A stretch of DNA of 64,000 nucleotides from Membranipora membranacea (lineage: Eukaryota > Bryozoa > Gymnolaemata > Cheilostomatida > Membraniporidae), in contig OU612067.1 of NCBI GenBank assembly GCA_914767715.1, forward strand, positions 2,852,001 through 2,916,000, read 5' to 3'. A program made the position numbers and the translations under genes. The notes below the pieces were generated by a model that saw only the letters and a program-made list of their open reading frames with translations, ran no database searches and was not told where the DNA came from. How positions within the stretch are numbered: position 1 is the first letter of the stretch; each line of letters opens with the position of its first letter. This document shows positions 34,653 through 45,925 of the stretch, piece by piece.

Positions 34653-37600
34653 ATGTCCGGATCTAAGCAAACTGCATTTCACTCCAATGTAAGACTTTTA
34701 AAGTATTCAAGTTGACAGTTAAAAAAACCATTCTTCTCATAATGTGATCGATTTACCCCCATTGTGTAAGTTTTATATCTGAATTTTTAAAACAAAGGGA
34801 AGATTTTTCCGAATCTATTGAAATATTGAATGATTAAAAAACTTATTTTTAATTATTAATTCTTATTCAATAGCGGCTGCCATCATTAACAGGAGATTTA
34901 AATCCATTACCACCGATTCGAGCGTCAATCGTCAACTCAGGTGATCTGCCTCAACTCAAAGAAGCAGAGACACATCATTATCCTGATCCTGATGAGGCAT
35001 CAACATCAAACAAAGTGTCTGCTACTGAAGCGAGAAGCTCCACCGAGGGAGGAAGTGGAAACGAAAAGCAATATAAAAAAAGAAGTTCAAAGCAATCACG
35101 ACACTCCTCCTCACTCATACCACCCACAGAGGAACTACAAAGTAAAACTGTAGGAGAAACATCGCCAGATGCTGAAAAGAACAATGATGGTGGCTGGAAG
35201 GAAGATGAGAAGAGATATGAGAGAAATAGGAGGTTGTGTCGACTGATGACAATCGTGGCGATCATTGCTATTATACTGCTTATCCTGTTTGTCGTTATCG
35301 TTGTCACTATATCAGTTTTATATAACAGTAAGTTAATCATGATTATGTATATATTGTTATCTTAACTAAATAGATCAATGTTAAAAATATGAAATATGAA
35401 AAAATATTGTGATAACTTACAACATAGGCTACATCCAAAAAAGAATGTCGAGAGCTTTATTTAATACTTATATTATTGCAACAAAGTAGATCTATCTTCT
35501 GTCTGTGATTTCAGACAAGGTGAAGATAGAAAGATTACCTGAAACGCGTGAGTTATCCTCTTCATATTAAGATTTCTTTGGTGTTGGACGCCGGTCTAGA
35601 AACGCTGCTTAGAGATTTATTATATGCTTACTGTTGATGTACTGTTTTTGGAGCTTTGGTATCATTCACTTCATATTCTTTTCTATCTATACTCTTTTGA
35701 TGATAACTGGAATTACCTTCAATATACGTGGCAGCCAATAAAAAAATTTGCTTTATTCATGTCAGGAACAAGAAAACCTGTTACGTTATGATCTTAGGAA
35801 GCAAAAAATTGTAAAAGATGGAAGTAATCTGTCACCTCAAAGCTCCGGGGTAGAGTATTGTTTAACATTATTTTTTGATTTCCAGGGTCATATCCTTCCT
35901 CTCTGAGACTATCGACACCCTTCAGCTCAGAACTTCTTAATCAGGACTCTCAGGCTTTTCATCTGATGGCTGAAGATGTCTGTGGGCAGGTAAGTCTTTA
36001 GACAAATAAATTGAAGTCTAGTGACTATAAGCAGTATGGTCGCTATGGTGACTATAGAATTTTTAGAAATATATATCGATATTGGTCAGAAAGAAATGGG
36101 AATGAAGAAGTTGAAGTTTGAAGTTGTTTGCACAATCGGATGTTGGGTATGACTACAACAGGTTTTTCCCTCTGTGGTTAAATATCCCTCTGCATGATCC
36201 ATGGTATGCACCTGTGGCCATGATAAAAATCATTGATATTGAAATTATATATACCTCAGTGCAAAACAAGGTTTTTTATAGCATGATTAGTACTATGTAT
36301 CAATCACTCAGTAAAATTGGAGTCGTCTCAACATTGATATAAAGAGGATAACTCATTTGGTGTATAAAGATTTTAATTTAATTCTTGATATTTGAATTGA
36401 ACCTGATTGAACTCAGACTTGAAATAAATCATGTTAAACCCTTAGAAATATCATCTTTGACATTTAGATATATGGTGAGGGCCACATAAATATGTAGAAC
36501 ATGTATAATGAATAATGATAACGCACACTTGTTTATGCGCTCCCCTCATAGCCAATCTTACTACTACTACATTACTAGCTTTTCACCAACATATAGGCAT
36601 CTCTCTACTGTGCCAGAACTTACCTTTTAATGTCTTAAACAACACAACACAGGTATCTCATCCCAAGTGATTTCTTTGTCTATGTAGATTGAATCAGCTT
36701 ACCAGAATGATGAGTTGACTGCAGACAGCTTTCAAGGATGCCTTGTGGATAATTTCAGGTAATAGTGTTGAATATATTATGATTTTCTTTCGAATTTTTT
36801 TTTTTATAAGTCCTCTTACCTGTTAAATTAATTTGTGGCAAAGTTAGTTGACTTTGTTTGTGTGACATAGGGTGGTGGATTGACTATCAGACATTGTTTG
36901 TTCATGGAAAGGGGGGGGGGGCATGTGTCAAGATGACATCCAAGTGGTGTACAAGCAAAATCAGATTAATTGGACATATACTCTTTGGATGTGGAAGCTG
37001 TTTTGGTTTTGTAATGTTACGTAATCTTGGCCAAGGAATGAGATTACATTTATGTAATGGGAAGAGATAAGGAGAAGACTATGTACCATCTCTAATAATC
37101 ATGTACTCTATAGTCAGGGTAGTACCATCGTCAACTACACACTGATTTTCACACCAAACCATAAGGCCGAGGCACAGCTGGAGAAAGGAGATCGTAAAAT
37201 GGAGTATATATTAGCAGATGTACTAGAGGCAAATGGTGCATATGTCATCCCAGACTTTGTTCCTGGCTCTGTTGCTGTCACATCCACCGGTAATCCTTTG
37301 CCTCCCTCCGTGTTGATGAATTTTGCGCTTGCTATTGTGATTGTAATAGAATGCTATTAAACACATATGCTCTTAGAATATGTGACTACATCACTACAGG
37401 TTGAACAATTAATCAAACAAAAATTTGGAGAACCAAGAATCATCAAATTAACCATTACAATTTCTAGCAATTTTTTACTCTTGTTGTGCTATCATGACTT
37501 CCAATAGTTCCCTTATATCTATACATTTTTGTTTCCTCTTCTCACACCAAGCATTGATTTACTTGTTACTATTATTGATACAGATGAGGCAGATGTTGAG

Positions 37601-40600
37601 GAGATAGCTCTAGTACAGGCGATGGTCCAGGACCAGAACTGTCTGGTGGACCCCTGTTCTAATAGCGCTACATGTGTAGATGGACTAGATACATTCTTCT
37701 GTGTCTGTGCTCAAGGATATACTGGCCTCACATGCGGCATCGGTAGGTTATACACATTATTGTGTATCGCTGTGTTCCCATCTTATTTTGTTGCAGCAGA
37801 AGACACAGAAAGGGAGCCTGCCCGCTATGACAAATTTCTTTGGGATCAACCTGTCCACCTGTCCACTTACTAACATGTTTCATACTGCTGTTTGTTCCAT
37901 TTCAGATATAGATGACTGCCTCTCACAGTCCTGTGTATATGGAGAGTGTGAGGATCAGATAGACGGATTTATCTGTTTATGTGAACCAGGCTTTAACGGC
38001 ACACTATGTGATAATAACATAGATGAATGTTCCAGTGATCCTTGTGTACATGGGAACTGTACTGATGGTGTCAATAGCTTCAGCTGCTCATGTGATGCTG
38101 GTTATGAGGGCGATACTTGTGGTATAGGTATGTTGTGGGTACCATCTTGAAATAACAATCTAAATTTGGATAGTTTGTTCTTTGCACATTTGGTTTTTTA
38201 TGTTACTGTTATGCTTTTTAACTGATTTGTTATTTTTGTCTGGAGCTGTGCTCTTTCTTGTATTTGATGAGGAGACAATCCTGAATGAGCACTAATACTT
38301 ATTGTTTCTAAATTTCTAAATTGCAAAGCAACACAGTCAGTCTTTATTCAAGTGAATGTTTTGCACTAAGATTATCCTCACAGTAACCAAGGCTGTAACA
38401 CTAAGATTATCCTCACAGTAACCAAGGCTGTAACACTAAGATTATCCTCACAGTAACCAAGGCTGTATATCACTAAGATTATCCTCACAGTAACCTCACA
38501 GTAACCTCACAGTAGCCAAGGCTGTAACCATATATTTTCTGACAGATTGCTTATTTGCTTATAACAACAGCTGGAAAATCAATTTGCTGAAAACATTCTA
38601 TTCTAGAGATAGACAGTATTTCATACTTGGTGGGTACAGCAAATGTCGTATAAGAAGATCAGCCATGAGTAATGTCCAGCTGAAAACAAATACTCAGGAA
38701 TACTGTGCAAAATCTATCCTGGATGGGTACACAAAAAACTAGGCGAGGAAAATTTACAAACTTTTGAAAACTGCACAGAGTTGATCAGAACCATGATGAT
38801 CCTTATAAAACCCACAACAATTATTACCCTGTCTATGCGCCAATCACCAACAGTTGCCGTAATTTTTATGTCATGATGGAGTATTCAACTTCAGAGGTAT
38901 ATTCCGATCGCATTGAATATAAAACAACAACAGAAGAAGCTGCAGAGTAAAATACAAGCTGTGTGTGGTGTCAGCGGGGAGTGTGCATGGCAACGAGTGT
39001 CACAATAATATCCCAGTCGTCTGGCCGTATTACCAGTAATGTTACATCAACACCACCATATTTGTCAATAGGTTAATTGATTTTGTTCACTCCATCTGTT
39101 TATAGATTGATTAATCATGACCAGAATAATGTTGACATTGCCTTTTCTTTACTTTCTTTTCAATTGTATCACAACTAAAAAGGATATTCTGCAATGTCAT
39201 TTCATCCCTATATTTTCTCTGTTTAATAGACACAGACGACTGCGCCGCGGATCCGTGTGCAGCTACAGGGGTGTGTGAAGATCAGATAGACGGATTTATC
39301 TGTTTATGTGAACCAGGCTTTAACGGCACACTTTGTGATAATAACATAGATGAATGTTCCAGTGATCTTTGTGTACATGGGAACTGTACTGATGGTGTCA
39401 ATAGCTTCAGCTGTTCCTGTGATGCTGGTTATGAGGGCGATACTTGCTCCATCAGTAAGTTTCGACAATATTAGATCAACATTTGCCTGCATTTTAGGTA
39501 GCTCCCAATCCCATACTACTTACAAACAGCTGGTATGAGAAGAAGTAACTCCAAATGAAGGCACAATCATGATATTATAACAAATTAGTCGAGAACTACT
39601 TTTCATACTCTGCCACACTGTTCATACTATATCAAGCCTACCAATAGGCATTACAAGGTGACTGAGGTGATAATCTCCCAATCATTTTTGATACGATTGG
39701 AGCAATGATAGCTCAAAGGTAGTTAAAGAGCTCTAACTCCGGTGGTTCAGTGGCATTACATTACATTACATTACATTACATTACATTACATTACATTACA
39801 TTACATTACATTACATTACATTACATTACATTACATTACATGATAATGTAATACCACTGAACCACCGGAGTTAGAGCTCTTTAACTAGCTCAAAGGTTGC
39901 AACAAGACTTGTGCAACCACTATAGTTTTCCGTATCCTATGCTTGCTTGAAGGGTTTTGCAGTAAAATTAGTTTCATCACGGTTCATGAGCCACCAATAA
40001 AATATTTTGTATTTGGCAGACACAGACGACTGCGCTGCCTATCCTTGTGCAGCTACAGGGGAGTGTGAAGATCAGCTAGACGGATTTATCTGTTTATGTG
40101 AACCAGGCTTTAACGGCACACTTTGTGATAATAACATAGATGAATGTTCCAGTGATCCTTGTGTACATGGGAACTGTACTGATGGTGTCAATAGCTTCAG
40201 CTGCTCATGCGATGCTGGTTATGAGGGCGATACTTGTGGTATAGGTATGTTTATTAACGTTAATCATCCTTTCAATGGAATTGTTGAATAACTCTGTAAC
40301 ATGAAATGCTACAATCAGCTGTATTTAAGTTTTTACTTTTATCTTTTGAGAGCCAGTACGAACTTGTTCAAGGTTTGTACAGTCTCAGAAGTCTCAATGG
40401 AAAAGGTTAAATATTTCAACTGCGAGTACATTATATTGGTTTGTCAAATAATTACCAGGATTACCCTTGAGAGTAAAGTATTCAAATGCGGAAAAATCAG
40501 CCATTTCGCTGCAGAGTTTAAACTCAATTTAACTAGCATTTACTCCCCTCTTTACATATGAACATCCGTCTCAGCTAATCAAAATTTAGCGCTAGCTATC

Positions 40601-43600
40601 ATTAGGTCACACCTTAACTAGCTAAAGTTTACTCTAGCTAACAATAGATTCTTCAGGGTGCTGCGGATCATCTGAGTATCGAACTACTGGCATTTAATTC
40701 CTGTGCTTTCAGACACAGATGACTGCTTGGTAGAGCCATGTGCAGCGACAGGCATCTGTATAGATCTGGTAGATAGTTTTATGTGTGAATGTGACAGTGG
40801 ATATACAGGTGCTCTTTGTGACACTGACATTGATGACTGTGACCCTGATCCTTGTGCTTATGGCACCTGTTCTGACAGTGGTGCTGACAGCTTCAGCTGC
40901 AGCTGTGACACTGGATATGAGGGAGACACCTGCAAAATAAGTAAGTTCCTATGTAAGGTAAATTCTAGAATAAAGCTTTTCATCACAGCTACCCAGACCC
41001 TCCTGTGATTGGAAACTTACATGCTCTGATGAATAACGTGTTCTGTATTCTGCATTCAAAACAAAATGGGAGAGTTTTCCTCAGCCATTTGATGGGGTTC
41101 TTAACCATTAAATCTCAACAAGCCTCTTTAAATTGTTGCAGTTTTCATCGGTTTTTGCCACATTTATTAAGAATATTAAGAAAGCAATATCAAATTGATT
41201 GATCATGGAAAATGTATAGACGCCAATGTGTATTTAATATTTCATCAGATATTGATGACTGCGAAGGGGATCCCTGTACAGGTAACAGCACAGTATGTTA
41301 CGATATGGTTGATGGTTATGTATGCAGTTGTGCGCTCGGCTTCGCTGGTTCTGATTGTGACATCGATATCGATGAATGTGCCTCTAATCCATGTCCTGAT
41401 GCCTGTATGGATGAGATAGCAGGATTCAGATGTGTTTGTCGGCCTGGATATACCGGCGCCCTCTGTCAGGGTAAGTATCTGTAACCTTACAAGGTAGGTT
41501 TTTGTTATTATCCCCCCTTTCAGGGAGGGACCTTGTTAATATTCTGTTAATGTTCCGTACTGCTACAGTGTTCTTCTTTTACGAGAGTGTTTTAAAAACC
41601 CAATTCAACCTGATGAGCAATTAATTACTATTCGTATTTTGCCAAAAACAAGGATAAGGTTTCCACCATGAATGGGGTATCGAAATATCCATTAAATAGT
41701 AAGCAATGCAACTGAACAGCATTCCAATGTTGGTAGCAGCGGAAACAACCACAGCAATTATATTTCACATTTATCATTGATCATCTATATACTTCCATAT
41801 GATATAAGCGTTGCCTGAATAATTCATACTAAAATAATTGTAGCAATTAGCTGTTTTATCACACCAGGATTGTCTCCCCACAAATTAGTACTAATGAACC
41901 CATAATAGTTGATAACCTTACATATTGAGCCGTGATTGTTTTATCAATGTCTCACTGTTACAGAGATCGATTACTGCTGTCTCAATAAAACAGTCACAGA
42001 GGTACCCACTCTATCAGGTATCTTATTTTATATTATTATTTTATTATAATTTAATGTTTACTGTGCTCTAGTTTGAGAGTTCTGTTTGGCAGCCAATCCA
42101 GTCTTTCATACTCATATAGACCTTATTCTGAATCAATGCAATTTAGTGTAAAATTACTCAACAGTTTAGATAATCCCTATTTTTCGACACTATTTTGTAT
42201 AGACCGCCAATGTTAGTGCTAAAAATGAAAGGTAACGGGCCTTACTTTCTCAAGAATAAAAATTCAAGCTTGTTTATGTTTTGAAATTCTGAGTCAATAT
42301 TATTCAGTCAACACAAAAAAATATGGTATTTTGCTTAGTTGGACAGATATATTACTTGGAGATATGTTTGAACAAATATAGAAAACTACAATACAATTAT
42401 GTTTTTTTCTAATATATAAGACATATATAGACACATACAGGTTTACCTAACAGAGTCTACAAGTATAATACCTTGTTACTAAATCAAGTGCTAAGACAAC
42501 TATCATCTCTGCAGCGTTGTTCAAGTATCAAATATTTCAGCATCTTATTTTTTAATTTGCTTTAATTATAAACTTTTGGAAAACCTCAATAACTAAAAAA
42601 CTCAATAAATCAATAAAAATTCAAGCTTGTTTATGTTTTGAAATTCTGAGTCAATATTATTCAGTCAACACAAAAAAATATGGTATTTTGCTTAGTTGGA
42701 CAGATATATTACTTGGAGATATGTTTGAACAAATATAGAAAACTACAATACAATTATGTTTTTTTCTAATATATAAGACATATATAGACACATACAGGTT
42801 TACCTAACAGAGTCTACAAGTATAATACCTTGTTACTAAATCAAGTGCTAAGACAACTATCATCTCTGCAGCGTTGTTCAAGTATCAAATATTTCAGCAT
42901 CTTATTTTTTAATTTGCTTTAATTATAAACTTTTGGAAAACCTCAATAACTAAAAAACTCAATAAATCAATAAAAAAGAAAAACAAAGAAAAAAAATTAA
43001 TAAATAAATAAATAAAAATAAATAAATAAATAAATAAATAACCGCTTTTGACCCTTTGTTCACAATGCTAATCCTGAACCATCAAAGGCGACAGACTCAG
43101 TCAGACAGAAGCTATTCAGTGCAGCTCTTCCACTCTCTTACGGTTCTTTTTCCAGGATCATTTTACTCGTACGGACCAGGTACAGATGATAACTTAATGG
43201 ACCAAGGAGACGATGGCTGTCCTCTAACTCTTGATTTCAGTACGATTGTTTTTGGGATACCTCACTCGCAAGCTTATGTAAGTAAAGTCAGATATTAATA
43301 ACCACCACCCGTTACTATCGGTAGCTACATAATTACAATAACTTTTACTGACTGGATATTCAGTGATGCCTGGGTGACTTGGGATCGTTTTGGCCAACTG
43401 AAGTACTGAGATATGCGTTGTTATCCAAACACAAGTATAAAATCAGATTTGGCTATTGACATTGAGAGAGATAACGAATGAAATGATATGTTAGGTTATT
43501 GACTGTAAACTTTATGCTCAATACCTTTACATTACATACTATGTATTACACCATACTACATTTCCATACTGTATTCCATATACCATATTCCAGACTAATA

Positions 43601-45510
43601 AGTCTGTTGAATAAATTCAGATTTGTTATAACGGGATGATCTCCTTGGACGGGGCAGTCGGAGGTTTTAATTCCTCACCATTTCCCCTCTCTTCTGGATA
43701 CGCGGTGTTAGCTGCCTACTGGACTGATCTTGATATGAGATGCAGCTCATCTTTGTACACAAGAATAGACACGACTTCCTGTGTACTTGATAGAGCTTCA
43801 ACTGAGGGTAAAACTATTATATACATCTACATCAAGCAGATATAAATCTTCCTCACTCTTGCATTTGAGCTGTTCGGAGTTTTCTCCTCAAAAACTTTTA
43901 TTTAACTTGGATTTAGCAAGCCTTAGCAGAGAGGTTTGCTAAGGTACAGAGCAAGTTTTTTGCTGTATTTGACAAGCTTTTCTAATTTGTATATAAATAG
44001 TTATCATGAACTACACAAAATTAACTTATAAACCTAAAGACTTTTACCAGAAGATGTGACTTTACCTTCTTCAGCCTTTGGGTTTTATTTCAGCAAAGTT
44101 TTGAAATCGCCGGTTAGAACCAAACTAATTGTATTTCTGGATGCCTGTTTTAGTGCAGCTGGTTTACGGAGGAAGTTTTTATCCCGTAAGGGCACTTATT
44201 GTAACGTGGCTGAACGCTGTAACATTTCCATGTTCTAGCAATGTGAGTTGTAGCTGTAATTGAGCAACAAGGTTATTATGTGAAAGCTCAGCATCTCGCC
44301 CTGTCAAATCCTTGTAACATGGTGACTAACTCTACCGCACTAATGAGTTGACCCACAGCATAATACCAAATCCCAATCAGTACATGATATAACTGGAGAT
44401 GAATGTGAAGATATGAGAGATCAGTTAGATACGTTCACTGGTGAGATGTAATAACTGATAAACCATTACTGCGTTATTATTGTACTATCATTATCTTATA
44501 ATAATTGTTACACTTTTTTTTGTAGAGCGAAACAGTATCACTACAGATGGTAGTGGTCACTGATGATGTAGATACCTATGCCATGTATATATACGGTGAT
44601 ATGCAGTGGGGAATAACTCCTCAGGTAACAATTCCATCTTAGTGAAAAGCACTTTGGCATATTTTTTAAGTCCGAAAATTCTGCGTAGTGTTGCCGTCAT
44701 ATGTGATGGATACCCTGAACTCATTTTGACTGCATTTGAAGTGGCTCTTCCTGAGTTAAAAAGCCAGTGTTAGCTAATCAATAAGGATATCGACCATTGG
44801 TTGAGTATCAGTAGAGGATGCTATACCCAACCTCCAATTGAGCCCAGCGTTTCCAGCTTGGTTATTTTTTCAGGTTGGTTTTGATGCAGGTGACGGAATA
44901 AACTACTACGCCATTGATGGTTCCAGAACTGATGCCATGTTGAATATTGAGGAGACAAGTAATGTTAATGTTATCGGGAAGTACATGTTCAAAGTCTCTC
45001 AGTCTAATATCACCGCTCCGGGTAAGCGAGTACAGCCCCACACTCAGCAGGTGTCTGATTATGGTGATAAGTTGTTGAGGCTAAGCTCAGCTAAGCTATA
45101 TATATATATATTTGTTCTGGAGAAGAATAAGTCTATATATATGTACTATATATATAAAGGTATGATATCTCCGAATGCTGCTCAGATTAGTTAATTGATC
45201 TTTGAATCCCACTCTGAAAACTTGTTAAGGATAAATGTGCAAATTAAAGTTCAGGATTAACTGCAGCCTTTACGATATGACTGCAAAAATGATACACTTC
45301 AAGAGCCCAGAAAAGAAGAAGGTATTGTTTATTTCTTGTCAGTCTAAAATTAATGTGTTGTTTTGATTTATTTCAGATGAGCCTGTGTGTGGGGATCCCT
45401 GTAATGGTAACGGGCAGTGTATAAACGACCCCGACAATGAGGATTATACATGTTCCTGTTTCTCAGGCTATTCAGGTGATGGTTGCCTAACAGGATTAGG
45501 CTCATGTTGA
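34653..45510 (+). CDS. Type II membrane protein with SEA, twelve EGF-like and NIDO regions
   Basis: Nineteen exons: 34653-34688, 34874-35327, 35515-35547, 35886-35989, 36688-36758, 37114-37289, 37584-37742, 37906-38127, 39230-39454, 40020-40244, 40713-40940, 41249-41470, 41964-42017, 43156-43277, 43621-43807, 44381-44447, 44528-44624, 44874-45021, 45377-45510; 2964 nt, 987 residues. A charged cytoplasmic N-terminus precedes one transmembrane helix (about 139-161, TIVAIIAIILLILFVVIVV). Residues 175-291 form a SEA-like domain with GSTIV at 235-239 where SEA domains self-cleave. EGF-like repeats follow, several with the Ca2+-binding DIDDC/NIDEC start. From 737 a NIDO region (GSFYSYGPGTDDN, AAYWTDLDMR, AGDGINYYAIDGS) and a final EGF (CGDPCNGNGQC). 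The mix resembles mucin-4/nidogen-like surface proteins; an adhesive role is inferred. The exon 16/17 junction (GAGAT|gtaata to gtagag|C) is the least certain border. Confidence 0.88.
38364..38528. repeat. 35-bp tandem repeat in an intron
   Basis: Four copies of a unit containing cactaagattatcctcacag and taaccaaggctgtaa. The last is expanded internally by two extra cctcacagtaa pieces. Confidence 0.93.
39721..39886. mobile_element. Hairpin element with (TTACA)n core, flanked by a target duplication
   Basis: Arms of about 34-45 bp (agttaaagagctctaactcc...) are exact or nearly exact inverted copies, enclosing about 17 TTACA/ATTAC pentamers. The sequence tagctcaaaggt flanks both sides (39709-39720 and 39886-39897). 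It lies in an intron between two of the duplicated EGF exons. Confidence 0.88.
42254..42968. repeat. 357-bp intronic tandem duplication
   Basis: The segment starting aattcaagcttgtttatg (42261) recurs at 42618, a shift of 357 bp. The copies appear identical over the stretches compared, so the duplication is recent. The right copy runs into an A/AAAT-rich tract. It lies in the intron before the NIDO exons. Confidence 0.93.
42969..43042. repeat. (AAAT)n microsatellite
   Basis: A-rich stretch ending in about ten AAAT units, directly after the 357-bp duplication. Confidence 0.9.
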
Positions 45511-45680
45511 ATGTGTTGTTTAATTGTTAATATAATTGATTACATCATTTGAAATTATGAGTTATTGTTTGTAGACCTTTGATACTATGTAGTTTGCCCC
45601 CTGTACGTGGAACCAAAGATATTTTAGATACAACCTCGTTCTTTTCTGCATATATAAATTTGTTTTGAATTTAATTGTGT

Positions 45681-45724
45681 TTTATTGAAATGAATTTCAC
45701 AAGAATGAAAAAGTCACAAATAAA
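45681..45724. terminator. Overlapping poly(A) signals of two convergent genes
   Basis: AATAAA for the plus-strand gene is at 45719-45724. AATAAA for the minus-strand collagen is at 45686-45681. Each lies beyond the other, so the two 3' UTRs would overlap by several tens of bases. Confidence 0.6.
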
Positions 45725-45925
45725 GATAAATGTAGAGCACGAGCAGTGGATTGGTGATCTCATCGTTATTTTACCAGTGAGATACTGATTATCATAATAG
45801 CCAAATCTTTGAAGCGTAGCCAGTGAAATTTAAAATTTATGACATGATTAAGCTGGCAATTATTTACTAAAAATATTTACATTGTATGAGTTCAAAAACA
45901 TGACATACAGCTTGAGAATTTCACA

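Larger units (their letters stand above)
37906..40244 (+). repeat. Three recently duplicated double-EGF exons
   Basis: Exons 37906-38127, 39230-39454 and 40020-40244 encode nearly identical EGF pairs (GFICLCEPGFNGTLCDNN, then CSSDPCVHGNCTDGVNSF). Differences are confined mostly to the first few codons and the last one. All are symmetric phase 1-1 exons, so any number of copies keeps the frame. Confidence 0.95.

Noticed and set aside
39230..39492. Alternative frames over the EGF exon
   Set aside because: Only the Cys-rich frame continues across introns in phase 1.
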